Notes: a model not told the origin generated them from the letters alone. Positions 23,152 through 30,721 are shown, numbered from the stretch's first letter. The stretch: 64,000 nt of DNA from JBGTFE01 sp041747435 (GCA_041747435.1 JBGTFE010000096.1:1-64000), one strand, 5' to 3'. Made by a program: numbers and translations.

Positions 23152-25322
23152 CAGTCTTCCCACTCCTGCTTGATCCGCTTTGCCGGTTTTTTCTCGCGGA
23201 AAATATCAACGACCTCGGCGCGTTCGATCTGCTCGATCGAAACACTCGACTTTGGCGTCGACGCGAGTTTCGGTCGATCAAAGCGCGTCATATTGACCAC
23301 CGAAGGACGCGCGTTGACCGCGATCTTTTGCCGCTCGGCTTGCGGCGTTTCATCCGGATCGACGAGCTGCGCCGCGACGCGGTCTTCGGTCGATTCGCCG
23401 CGGAAATTCGATTGCTGGACGAATTGGAAATCGCGGACGAGTTTGCGTTCGCTTGCTTTTGCTTTGGCGACGGTTTCCATCGTCTTTTTATTCAAGCGTC
23501 CCGGCTGGATCGAAGTCGGCGTGATCAGCGGCGCCTCGACGATGCGACCGTCGGGCAAGACAGCCCAAAGCCGCGAATAATCGCCGTCCGTATAACGGAT
23601 CTCGATCTCGAGTTTTTTATCGCCTTTGAACTCGGAAAACGCGTCGTTCCAGAAATACCAATGGCTTTGGAACATCTGGACGCCGTTTTTGCCGAGCTTT
23701 CGCTTGGCGGCTTTCATTAAAAGAAGCGCGAGAGCGTCGTCCGATATCTCGTAGCGCGTGGTGTAAAGCCGCTCATATTCCCGCGTCGGGATGATCGTCG
23801 CGCCGCCGAGAACCGCGCGTTTATGCTCGGTGTTGTTGTATTCGGTGATAAAGCCGGCGAGATTCTCGCGGTAGTCGTCAAACGAGATAAAGGGCGATTC
23901 ATCGCGCAAAAATTCTAAATTTCCTTTGAACTTTTTGAGAAGCTTTTGATGCCGGTTCCAGGCGCGCTGCCATTTTTCGGGCTTGTTTTTCGCGTCGCGT
24001 CCGCAGTATTCGGCTTCGAAGTGATTTTCTTCAAAATCGGAAATCACGCGGAATGTTCGCTCGACCGATTTTTCCTTCGCATTATAGCCGCGAGCCAGCA
24101 TCTGCTTTAAGCCCATTTCGTCCAGAAAGCCGACCTTGCGCTGGGTGCAGAGAGCGTTCAAACCGCCTTCAATTCGCGCCGCGTCTTTAAAGGTAAGCGT
24201 TTGCCCGGTCAGCGTCTTTGAGCGGTAATCGCGTCCCTGATCGGTTTGAAGATATGAATAGAAATTATCGTCCGGGCGCGAGAGCGGCTGCGCGCCGAAA
24301 TTCTGAACGCCGTTGACGTAGGCAAGCCCGATCGTGTTTGACGAAGGCGTGAGATCGAGATGCCAGCCCCAGATCAAACCGGTGCGGAGATCCTGCCAAA
24401 CGGTGAGCCACGGACGCGTTAAATTTCCGTCCGGCAGCATCACGGTAACGTCGCGCACGGAGTGATCGCCGCAAAGTATCTGTAGCGCTTCCAGATCGCG
24501 GTAATCGCGCGGAACAAACGGCGCGAGGCGCGAATTATAAGCCTTTTGCCCGTCATAGATCAGAGTCCTGGCGACGGCGGGAATGTGATCGTACTTACGC
24601 CGAACCCAGGACTCTGACGGTATTATCCAGCCGTGCTTTTGCGCTTGCTTTCGGAGGGCTCGGTGCAAATGGCGCGGTGACGGATAATTCTTAAATTTCG
24701 TGTTTAGGAATTCGACGGCGGCTGCGGAAACTTTTGCTTTTCTCCGGTCGTTTGTGCCGGATGGGGGTTTCGCGCTTGAGCGGATAAAGGCAAGAAGACC
24801 TTCTGTCTTCGATTTCCGCAGCCAGCCGTCGAGCGTTATCGGCGATGGGCTTTTACTTCGTTTCCCTTCGACTGAAAGAACGAGCGGTTCAGTGCAAACC
24901 GCTTCGCTGCAAATAGCCAGTACTTCCGGCACAAATTCATATTTCCCTTCCGCGTTTTTCGCGCGCTTGGTTTCGACCCGCTCGTAGCGGCGGGCGATCT
25001 CGAGAAGCCGCTGCGCTTCCGCCAGAAAAGCCTCGCGAACTTCCGGCGCGTAGCGCTGCAGCGCCGCGATGAGCTTGACCTCGGAATCGGTCTTTACCGG
25101 CTCGGTCTCGGCGTCGACGATCGTATCACCCGGCGCGTTTTCGCGCGCCCATTGAAGTTGTAGTTTTTGAGGTAATGATTCCAGCAAAACTTCCTTTATC
25201 TCCTTTCCGTTTCGACCGCGACGACCGGTGCCGCGCGATTCCCATTCGCCCGATGCGACTTGTTTTCTTATCCACTGCGGCGTCGTTCCGAGTGCCGCTG
25301 TTTCTTCAAAAGTAAGCCACAT
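23151..25322 (-). CDS. MuA-like DDE transposase
   Basis: This 723-residue protein (MuA is 663) starts with a Mu-type helix-turn-helix ('MWLTFEETAALGTTPQWIRKQVASGEWESR'). The rve/RNase H core contains the catalytic triad Asp286 (CGDHS), Asp361 (LQTDQGRDY) and Glu421 (SVERTF). The spacing of 75 and 60 is close to MuA's Asp269/Asp336/Glu392. A Mu-type beta-barrel C-domain follows (about 545-620), and a basic tail (last 70 residues) could contact the ATPase or ClpX. It should act on the 22-bp end sites described here. Confidence 0.95.
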   Translation of the reverse strand: MWLTFEETAALGTTPQWIRKQVASGEWESRGTGRRGRNGKEIKEVLLESLPQKLQLQWARENAPGDTIVDAETEPVKTDSEVKLIAALQRYAPEVREAFLAEAQRLLEIARRYERVETKRAKNAEGKYEFVPEVLAICSEAVCTEPLVLSVEGKRSKSPSPITLDGWLRKSKTEGLLAFIRSSAKPPSGTNDRRKAKVSAAAVEFLNTKFKNYPSPRHLHRALRKQAQKHGWIIPSESWVRRKYDHIPAVARTLIYDGQKAYNSRLAPFVPRDYRDLEALQILCGDHSVRDVTVMLPDGNLTRPWLTVWQDLRTGLIWGWHLDLTPSSNTIGLAYVNGVQNFGAQPLSRPDDNFYSYLQTDQGRDYRSKTLTGQTLTFKDAARIEGGLNALCTQRKVGFLDEMGLKQMLARGYNAKEKSVERTFRVISDFEENHFEAEYCGRDAKNKPEKWQRAWNRHQKLLKKFKGNLEFLRDESPFISFDDYRENLAGFITEYNNTEHKRAVLGGATIIPTREYERLYTTRYEISDDALALLLMKAAKRKLGKNGVQMFQSHWYFWNDAFSEFKGDKKLEIEIRYTDGDYSRLWAVLPDGRIVEAPLITPTSIQPGRLNKKTMETVAKAKASERKLVRDFQFVQQSNFRGESTEDRVAAQLVDPDETPQAERQKIAVNARPSVVNMTRFDRPKLASTPKSSVSIEQIERAEVVDIFREKKPAKRIKQEWED

Positions 25323-25328
25323 AAAAAG

Positions 25329-25580
25329 TTATTTCTGCTTCCCGTTTAAAGCTCCTTCGAGATAACCGATCGCATCGCCGACGCGTCCAGTGAATTTAGG
25401 CTCGCACTCTACCGGGATCGCGATATCGAATTCCTCTTCGAACCGCATCACCAATTCAACGATGTCGAGCGAGTCCGCGCCGAGGTCTTCGGAGAAGTGA
25501 GCATTTTCCGTGACTTCCGCCGGATCGACTCCCAGTTCGTCGGCAATGATCTCTATAATTTTTTCTCTGGTTTGTGACAT
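25329..25580 (-). CDS. Acyl carrier protein, phage-borne
   Basis: This 83-residue protein aligns with AcpP throughout: 'EKIIEIIADELGVDPAEVTENAHFSEDLGADSLDIVELVMRFEEEFDIAIP'. The DSL motif provides Ser37 for 4'-phosphopantetheine. The C-terminal part departs from AcpP ('VECEPKFTGRVGDAIGYLEG'). No ketosynthase or other acyl enzyme is nearby. It sits directly upstream of the transposase with an AAGGA Shine-Dalgarno. Finding it in the transposition operon is unexpected. Confidence 0.92.
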   Translation of the reverse strand: MSQTREKIIEIIADELGVDPAEVTENAHFSEDLGADSLDIVELVMRFEEEFDIAIPVECEPKFTGRVGDAIGYLEGALNGKQK

Positions 25581-25595
25581 AAGAATTCCTTTTTA

Positions 25596-25631
25596 AGTTC
25601 AAGCGGTCGCTACCGCTCGCAGTTCTGACAA
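25596..25631. repeat. 36-bp intergenic repeat, copy 2
   Basis: Same sequence and orientation as 21206-21242 (AGTTCAA, GGTCGCTACCG, AGTTCTGACA), 16 bp upstream of the acyl carrier protein start. Confidence 0.75.
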
Positions 25632-25642
25632 TCGTTTGGGGA

Positions 25643-25714
25643 GTTTTGAGCTGCGGAAATGTGAAGTTGGCAATTCCAGGAGAAAAGCCGGACGGTTTTC
25701 CCGCAGCCCAAAAC
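25643..25714. repeat. Imperfect inverted repeat with 15-17-bp arms
   Basis: GTTTTGAGCTGCGGAAA (25643-25659) is nearly the reverse complement of 25696-25714, with one mismatch and one extra base. The loop is 36 bp. It could be an RNA hairpin in the leader before the acyl carrier protein gene or the footprint of a small element. Confidence 0.6.
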
Positions 25715-25719
25715 ATCTT

Positions 25720-26241
25720 TCAAGCCGCGCGTTCGCGGTTTCGTTTATAGGCATCGACGGCGACCTCGATCATTTGATCAGCATCGCGTTTGATCGCCGC
25801 GCCGGCAAGATGCAGCTCGTTCAATTCGTGCCCGTCGATCTTGCCGTCTTCGAATGCGCCGAGAAATTTATCGCCGGCTTCCAGCACGTTGCGAAGAGAC
25901 TTGTTCGCAAAGCGCGTCAGATCGAAAAGCTCGCGGTCAGTCTGCACGACGTTAAACGTCGAGATCCAAGCCTGCGCGAGCGCGGCGGAATTAAATTGTT
26001 CGCAGAAAATTTTTATCTGTTCGGGAGCGACCGGCGTTTTGCCCATCCGGTAGTTGTAGATCTGGCGTTCTGAAACGCCGGTAAATTTGCTCAATAACGC
26101 GGTCGTCGCGCCCATCGGCTCGCCGCGGTCTTTGGCGATGCGTTTAATTTCAGCTTCGAACGCCAACTGCACCGGCGTGTTCTTATGCGGATATTCGCTG
26201 CGCATCTGCAGCACTTTTCCTTTTGATTGTTTTTGTTTCAT
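25720..26241 (-). CDS. CII-like helix-turn-helix phage regulator
   Basis: This 173-residue protein has a helix-turn-helix at about residues 46-70 ('TTALLSKFTGVSERQIYNYRMGK'), followed by a helical region like the phage CII/CP76 type. An AAGGAG lies upstream of the ATG. It is the second gene of the leftward operon and is likely an early regulator. Confidence 0.6.
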   Translation of the reverse strand: MKQKQSKGKVLQMRSEYPHKNTPVQLAFEAEIKRIAKDRGEPMGATTALLSKFTGVSERQIYNYRMGKTPVAPEQIKIFCEQFNSAALAQAWISTFNVVQTDRELFDLTRFANKSLRNVLEAGDKFLGAFEDGKIDGHELNELHLAGAAIKRDADQMIEVAVDAYKRNRERAA

Positions 26242-26303
26242 TTTTCAGCTCCTTTTTGAAATAGATTTTTCGACTCAAAAAAATGCAAAATTGAAAGCAC
26301 CGC

Positions 26304-26522
26304 CTACGCCGCTTTTCGTTTCGGTTTCGGGTGGTGCTTGTTAAAAACTTTGTCAACCTCTTTGTTCAAGGCTTTTGCTACGAATTCACGAATCGGCATA
26401 TAAAGCCGTTCGCCGCTGATGCACATTGAAACTTCCTGCACCGAGCAGCCAGCGGCATCGGCAATATCCGTGAACGTGATGCCTTTTCGAGTAATCTCTG
26501 CCTTGATTTCCAAAGGTTTCAT
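26304..26522 (-). CDS. Ner-like small HTH repressor
   Basis: A 72-residue protein with 'IKAEITRKGITFTDIADAAGCSVQEVSMCISGERLYMPIREFVAKAL', the Ner/Nlp-type helix-turn-helix layout. Ner is the Mu-type Cro equivalent, which turns down early and repressor transcription. It is the first gene of the leftward operon and divergent from the CI-like repressor across a 108-bp operator region. Confidence 0.78.
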   Translation of the reverse strand: MKPLEIKAEITRKGITFTDIADAAGCSVQEVSMCISGERLYMPIREFVAKALNKEVDKVFNKHHPKPKRKAA

Positions 26523-26569
26523 AGTTAAGATTCTTTTAGTTTTTCGGCTAATAAGTTAACGCTAAGGGT

Positions 26570-26620
26570 ATTTTACACGTCGTGTGAAATATTGCAAGCA
26601 AAATTTTACATTTCGTAAAA
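26570..26620. promoter_or_regulatory. Divergent early promoter with two operators
   Basis: O1 is TTTTACACGTCGTGTGAAAT (26571-26590), an imperfect palindrome. O2 is TTTTAC-5 nt-GTAAAA (26604-26620). A minus-strand promoter, TTGCAA (26592-26597) with TAAAAT (26570-26575) and a 16-bp spacer, has O1 between its boxes, so repressor binding there would block early transcription. Confidence 0.65.
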
Positions 26621-26630
26621 ATAATTCTTA

Positions 26631-27179
26631 ATGTCAACATTCGGCAAGCGATTTTTGGAGGCTTTCGGCGACAAGCAAAAAGGAGAAATTGCCGATATTT
26701 TAGGTGTTTCGGCGGCAGCCGTTACAAATTATCTGCAAGGGCGAATCCCGGACGAGGAAAAACTCAGGAAGATCTCAGATTTCACGAATTGTTCGATCCA
26801 CTGGCTGATAACCGGCGAGGGCGAGAAATATTTGAACCCCGGAAGGCATATAAATCTGGATGTTACGTTCCGGGAACTTGTCCGCGAGTTGATCCGCGAA
26901 GAGATCGGCGCGCCGGTTCAGGAACTCGGAACAATTGATGAGTTTGACCTTGCATCGGCGATCAAAAAACACGATAATGCAATTCCTGTTTTATATGAAT
27001 GGTATGTTCACGAGGGAAAACCCGCGCCGAATTTGGCGACGCTGCGGCATTTCGATTGGAAAGGAAAAACCATCGAGCAAAAAATAAAAGATGTTCGCGC
27101 CGCGCGCGCGAATCTGGATCACCAGGAAATGATTAGATTGGCAAATGAAACTCGCACCAAGCTTAAAGATCCTAAATAA
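26631..27179 (+). CDS. CI-like phage repressor
   Basis: A 182-residue protein with an N-terminal helix-turn-helix in the phage CI-repressor style: 'QKGEIADILGVSAAAVTNYLQGRIPDEEKLRKISDFTNCSIHWLITGEG', where the 'W(L/I)xTGEG' ending is typical. There is no LexA-type Ser/Lys protease domain. Instead an ImmA-type gene overlaps its end, the ICEBs1-style arrangement. No clear Shine-Dalgarno precedes the ATG, so it may be leaderless or weakly translated. Confidence 0.82.
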   Translation: MSTFGKRFLEAFGDKQKGEIADILGVSAAAVTNYLQGRIPDEEKLRKISDFTNCSIHWLITGEGEKYLNPGRHINLDVTFRELVRELIREEIGAPVQELGTIDEFDLASAIKKHDNAIPVLYEWYVHEGKPAPNLATLRHFDWKGKTIEQKIKDVRAARANLDHQEMIRLANETRTKLKDPK

Positions 27180-27549
27180 ATTCAATCGCGAAACGCTAAC
27201 CGACCGCGATTTTCTGAAGCTTTGCCGGCTGAATAATATAACAGTAACGATCACACCTGACACCGATCGCGGCTTTTACTATAGCGTGAACAGGAAGCAC
27301 TTTATCGTGATTGCTTCGGAATTATCCCCGGAGCGCCAGCGTTTCGTTAAGTGGCACGAATTCGCGCACTTTTTACAGAATTTCAAGAAACAGGAAACCG
27401 CCGTCGCGTTTTTGAATCTGAAGCCGGATGAAGCGAGCGAGAAACTCGCCGACGTTTTTGCCGCCATCGCGATCGATCCGAACCACGTAACGATCTGCGA
27501 CCGGCTGGGATTTATTGGGATGTTAATCGAAGGAGAAGAAAGCAAATGA
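27145..27549 (+). CDS. ImmA/IrrE-type metallopeptidase
   Basis: This 134-residue protein has the zinc motif HEFAH (residues 71-75) and a downstream Glu/Asp-rich helix ('EKLADVFAA') supplying the third ligand. Such proteins cleave the adjacent repressor after DNA damage or signalling. It overlaps the repressor gene by 35 bp, so expression is coupled. The expected target is the CI-like protein. Confidence 0.85.
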   Translation: MKLAPSLKILNKFNRETLTDRDFLKLCRLNNITVTITPDTDRGFYYSVNRKHFIVIASELSPERQRFVKWHEFAHFLQNFKKQETAVAFLNLKPDEASEKLADVFAAIAIDPNHVTICDRLGFIGMLIEGEESK

Positions 27550-27833
27550 AAAAACTTTTCGGTTTAGCGCTTATTTATGTACTTTTTTGCGGCTGTTTGT
27601 TTAGCGCGCCGGTATCGGCTTTCGCAGATTTTTCAAGCATTTCCGAATTCAGCGGCAAAATCCAGCCAAAGCGAAAAAAGAAAAAGCAGCGCCGCCGAAG
27701 CGCGCGCTTGCTCATTCACCGCAAATCAGGTAAATTCCGACGGGCGCAGTGTCGCGATGGCACAATTAGTCTGAGCCGGAATCGCCGCGGCACCTGCTCG
27801 CGGCATGGCGGCGTTCGAAGATGGCTAAGGTGA
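27546..27833 (+). CDS. Secreted DUF3761-like protein
   Basis: A 95-residue protein with a signal peptide (MKKLFGLALIYVLFCGC...AFA, cleavage near residue 27), a basic linker and a C-terminal 'AQCRDGTISLSRNRRGTCSRHGGVRRWL'. This matches the DUF3761 pattern. It overlaps the ImmA-like gene by 4 bp, so it would be made in the lysogen. Possible lysogenic-conversion gene. Confidence 0.7.
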   Translation: MKKLFGLALIYVLFCGCLFSAPVSAFADFSSISEFSGKIQPKRKKKKQRRRSARLLIHRKSGKFRRAQCRDGTISLSRNRRGTCSRHGGVRRWLR

Positions 27834-27840
27834 GACGTAA

Positions 27841-28395
27841 ATGAAAAATCTTCACTTGATCGGTTTGATCGTAGGTTTTCTCGTCCTCGGCTGCACCGGG
27901 AGCGGCGACAACAATTCGCTTTCCGTTTCGCCTGCAAACACGACGATTGTAAATCAGCCGAAAACTTACACGCTCGATTTTCCGGGTCAAATTTCGCGAA
28001 TTAGCGATGAAGGTTTGGATGAAGAACAGATTCGCAAAAATATCGCGGATATTGATAAATCGATCACTTACGAACAACTAAAGAAAAATGCCAGTAAATA
28101 CGCGGGAAAGGCTTGGGCGTGTAAAGGGAAAATCCTGCAAATTCAGGAAAAGGACGGCGAGACTTCTGCGCTGGTCGCGTTGGACGGCTGGGGAAACAAA
28201 AACGTTCAGGTTGCGGGAAAATTAACGACAGACTTTGTGGAAAAAAATCAGGTCTATGTCGTGGGGTATCTCACTGGAGATTATAGCTATACGTCAATAG
28301 CTAATTGGCAAATCACAATTCCAGGTCTGGCGGCGCGGGCGATGCTGAAACCAAGCGACGCTTCGAAGTATCAATCGCAAATCAAAAAGAAATAA
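27841..28395 (+). CDS. Lipoprotein with OB-like domain, lysogenic-conversion candidate
   Basis: A 184-residue protein with a lipobox (LVLGC, Cys18) after a hydrophobic signal. Residues 70-165 look like an OB-fold of the tRNA_anti-like type seen in small lipoproteins ('YAGKAWACKGKILQIQEK...VYVVGYLTGDYSYTSIANWQITIP'). It is located 7 bp after the DUF3761-like gene, downstream of the repressor, so it should be expressed during lysogeny. The 154-bp gap to 28550 has no gene; a weak hairpin (GGTCG...CGACC) followed by TTTT lies near 28513-28544. Confidence 0.7.
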   Translation: MKNLHLIGLIVGFLVLGCTGSGDNNSLSVSPANTTIVNQPKTYTLDFPGQISRISDEGLDEEQIRKNIADIDKSITYEQLKKNASKYAGKAWACKGKILQIQEKDGETSALVALDGWGNKNVQVAGKLTTDFVEKNQVYVVGYLTGDYSYTSIANWQITIPGLAARAMLKPSDASKYQSQIKKK

Positions 28396-28549
28396 AAATC
28401 GCGCAGCATCTTACTCCCGCTTGCGGATTTTGCAAGAATTAGAGATTGGGTTATTATATTTTTTGATTCTGCTCTGAGGAAAAACGGAGTAGGGTTTTTC
28501 ATAACGGAAATGGTCGGGCTGATGGGAGACGGTTCGACCTTTTCTGTTT

Positions 28550-28762
28550 TTATTCCTCGTCCCGATGAAATTCGAGCAGATCGTTCGGCGTGCAATTAAA
28601 TTCGTTGCAGAGCGTGTTCAGCGTTTTCAGATCCGCTTTTTGCCAATCCGCACGCCATAGGCTCGACGCCATCGACGGCGAAAAGCCGGTAAGTTTTTGC
28701 AACTGATACGCGTTTTTCACGCCCTTTTTTCCCGCAACTTCTTTGATTCTTACATTGATCAT
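28550..28762 (-). CDS. Small XRE/Cro-type HTH regulator
   Basis: A 70-residue HTH_XRE domain ('INVRIKEVAGKKGVKNAYQLQKLTGFSPSMASSLWRADWQKADLKTLNTLCNEFNCTPNDLLEF'). ATG 28762 was chosen; a TTG at 28768 is possible. It is the only minus-strand gene between the lysogeny genes and the late genes, facing dam across 175 bp that hold palindromic operators. Probably controls itself and dam. Confidence 0.75.
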   Translation of the reverse strand: MINVRIKEVAGKKGVKNAYQLQKLTGFSPSMASSLWRADWQKADLKTLNTLCNEFNCTPNDLLEFHRDEE

Positions 28763-28810
28763 CCCCAAGAATATAACGATTCTGCGCTCACAAAATAATC
28801 TCGCTAGAAG

Positions 28811-28854
28811 TATTACGTTTCGCCGTAATAAGCCGAAAAATATTACGCCGAAAA
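28811..28854. promoter_or_regulatory. Operator sites between XRE gene and dam
   Basis: TATTACG-6 nt-CGTAATA (28811-28830) is an inverted repeat, followed by a further TATTACGCCGAAAA (28841-28854). Both GCCG(A/T)A words repeat. Location and form fit binding by the Cro-like protein. Confidence 0.6.
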
Positions 28855-28881
28855 GGATTGATGCCGATTTTTTTTCCTGCT

Positions 28882-28955
28882 AGGGTGCACCTCTCGCGGC
28901 TCTCGCAGCCCATCAATTTTTTGAGAGGTAAATCAAGATGGGCATCAAGCACCCT
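28882..28955 (+). promoter_or_regulatory. Structured dam leader that buries the Shine-Dalgarno
   Basis: Three nested stems can form. AGGGTGC (28882-28888) pairs with GCACCCT (28949-28955) inside the dam coding start. ACCTCTC (28889-28895) pairs with GAGAGGT (28923-28929), which contains the Shine-Dalgarno. GGCT/AGCC (28898-28910) forms an inner hairpin of the GCGGCT...AGCCC type found in two other leaders. The ATG at 28938 lies inside the outer stem. Confidence 0.65.
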
Positions 28956-29741
28956 GTACTGAAATATTACGGTTCTAAATTTATGCTGGCGAAGTGGATC
29001 ATCGGACATTTTCCCGCACACCGGCATTACGTCGAGCCGTTTGGCGGCGCCGCGAACGTTCTTTTAATTAAAGATCCTTCGCGGCTCGAAACCTACAACG
29101 ATTTGAACGGAAGTCTAGTGAATTTTTTCCGTGTTTTGCGGGAACGCCCGGACGAGCTGGTAAAAAAAATAGATCTCACGCCGTGGTCCCGGAAGGAATT
29201 CGAATTTTGTCTAAACGCGCCGGCGGTCGAAGATCCGATCGAAATGGCGCGTCGGCTATTCTGGATGCTCTGGATGAGCTTCCAAGGGAGTATAAAAAGC
29301 TGCACCGGTAATTGGCGTCGACATAAAAACGGTCGACGGGCTTTAAGAAACGACGTTAAGATATCCACGTTGTTCGACGCTTCGGAGCGGCTGAAATTCG
29401 TTCAACTCGAAAATCGCGACGCGTTCCGACTGATTCGCGAATTTGATGCGCCGGACACGCTTTTCTATCTCGACCCGCCTTACGTACTTTCGACCAGAAC
29501 GACGAAAAACGGCTATTTTCACGAATTCACGGACGAAAATCACCGCGAATTCGCCGAGATGCTTTTCGGATTAAAAGCCTTCGTTGTTTTGAGCGGTTAT
29601 TCATCGAAGATCTACGAAGACCTTTTTGAAACTCGCGGCTGGAGAAGGTTTGAAAAAGAAGCTCAGGTCATCGGCGGCGGCAAGCGAACCGAATGTATCT
29701 GGCTGTCTCCGCGCACCGCCGAAGCGCTAGTTCTTCCATAA
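28938..29741 (+). CDS. dam: D12-class DNA adenine methyltransferase
   Basis: This 267-residue protein has the D12 (Dam/DpnII) motifs: KYYGSK (9-14), the SAM-binding VEPFGGAANVLL (32-43) and catalytic DPPY (179-182). It methylates adenine N6; the recognition site, perhaps GATC, cannot be told from sequence alone. Such orphan methylases protect phage DNA from restriction or tune promoters, as in Mu mom control. GAGAGG Shine-Dalgarno lies 10 nt upstream but can be sequestered. Confidence 0.9.
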   Translation: MGIKHPVLKYYGSKFMLAKWIIGHFPAHRHYVEPFGGAANVLLIKDPSRLETYNDLNGSLVNFFRVLRERPDELVKKIDLTPWSRKEFEFCLNAPAVEDPIEMARRLFWMLWMSFQGSIKSCTGNWRRHKNGRRALRNDVKISTLFDASERLKFVQLENRDAFRLIREFDAPDTLFYLDPPYVLSTRTTKNGYFHEFTDENHREFAEMLFGLKAFVVLSGYSSKIYEDLFETRGWRRFEKEAQVIGGGKRTECIWLSPRTAEALVLP

Positions 29742-29796
29742 GTAACAATACTCTTGATTAAAGATTCAATTTGATTTAGAGTAGCAATTGCACAGC

Positions 29797-29880
29797 GGCT
29801 CGAAGCAGCCCTTTTTCCAATAGATTTTTAACGCGACTCGAAGCAGTCCAATGAGATTCATTTCTCGTTGGGCTGTTTTT
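29797..29880 (+). promoter_or_regulatory. Tandem-hairpin attenuator leader before the endolysin gene
   Basis: Hairpin 1 is GGCT-CGAAGC-AGCC (29797-29810). Hairpin 2 is GACT-CGAAGC-AGTC (29835-29848). The 3' arm of hairpin 2 also begins a 12-bp terminator stem (29844-29855 with 29864-29875), followed by T5, so the two folds exclude each other. The start codon is 20 bp past the terminator. The same layout occurs at 38515-38601. Confidence 0.75.
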
Positions 29881-29899
29881 CTTTTTACTCGAAAAAAAA

Positions 29900-30694
29900 A
29901 TGAGCGAAAACTCAATTCTTGTAAAGCTGCAGGGTGTAACCGCGCCGACGCCGGTGATGCATTATGCGGCGGCTGAGAAATTCAGGCAGCTTAGGAATAC
30001 GGTCGCGGTGCGATCCGGCGGCGATTTTCTGGCGCGCTGCGGCGACATTCTGCGCCCGGCGAATTTTACGTCGACGAAAGACGGCGTGGCGAATCGAAGC
30101 TGGCACAAAACCGGTCGGGCTTTTGACTACGACCAGGAATCGAAAGCGCTGGTGATCGTTTCGGAAGCGATCGGCGGCAAGCAATTTTTCCGCACCTATT
30201 TGAAATGCGCGGCGCAGGACGGTTCGCTCGGCAAGAAAATTGCGGTAAAAGATATGCGCGGCTATACGGTCAACGCCTTTCTTTTTGATTTTACCGCGGC
30301 GGCTGAAGCGATCGGCTTTAAGCGCATTCCGGCTTGGAGCGGCTGGCAGAAAAATTACAACCGGCGCGAATTCTGGCATTACCAGTTTGACGAAGGTCTG
30401 ACGTGGGATGCGGCGATGCTTCAATTGAAAGCCAACAACCACCCCGAGTCCCCCGGACTCACCCCTCCTTTGAAAGGAGGGGAATCACGGAAGATTCTCG
30501 GGTTGAACGATCGCGGAGACGACGTCCGCGCGGTGCAAGCCGAGCTGGCAAAAAAAGGTTTTCTCCCAAAAAAAGAAGTCGACGGCATCTTTGGCGCAAA
30601 AACCAGAGCTGCGGTCGCAAAATTCCAAAGCAAAAACGGCTTGAGTGCCGACGGTCTGGTTGGACCGATGACACGAGCCAAACTTTTTAATTAG
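29900..30694 (+). CDS. Endolysin: M15-like peptidase plus peptidoglycan-binding domain
   Basis: This 264-residue protein carries the M15/VanY-like zinc motif SWHKTGRAFDYD (His69, Asp76) and REFWHYQF (Glu157, His160) in the catalytic part. The C-terminal domain (about 198-264) is PG_binding_1 ('LNDRGDDVRAVQAELAKKGF...DGIFGAKTRAAVAKFQ'). It should cut the peptide stems of peptidoglycan during lysis. No signal peptide is present, so export depends on the holin. The linker (residues 180-197) is encoded by two inserted palindromes. Confidence 0.88.
   Translation: MSENSILVKLQGVTAPTPVMHYAAAEKFRQLRNTVAVRSGGDFLARCGDILRPANFTSTKDGVANRSWHKTGRAFDYDQESKALVIVSEAIGGKQFFRTYLKCAAQDGSLGKKIAVKDMRGYTVNAFLFDFTAAAEAIGFKRIPAWSGWQKNYNRREFWHYQFDEGLTWDAAMLQLKANNHPESPGLTPPLKGGESRKILGLNDRGDDVRAVQAELAKKGFLPKKEVDGIFGAKTRAAVAKFQSKNGLSADGLVGPMTRAKLFN
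30446..30482. repeat. Double palindrome inside the endolysin linker
   Basis: GAGTCC/GGACTC (30446-30460) and a 10-bp-arm palindrome CCCCTCCTTT-G-AAAGGAGGGG (30462-30482) lie side by side and in frame. They encode the Pro/Gly-rich linker. The CCTCCTTT/AAAGGAGG form is a kind usually met between genes. Confidence 0.75.
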
Positions 30695-30721
30695 AAAATC
30701 CCGAAACGGGAAGGAGAACAA

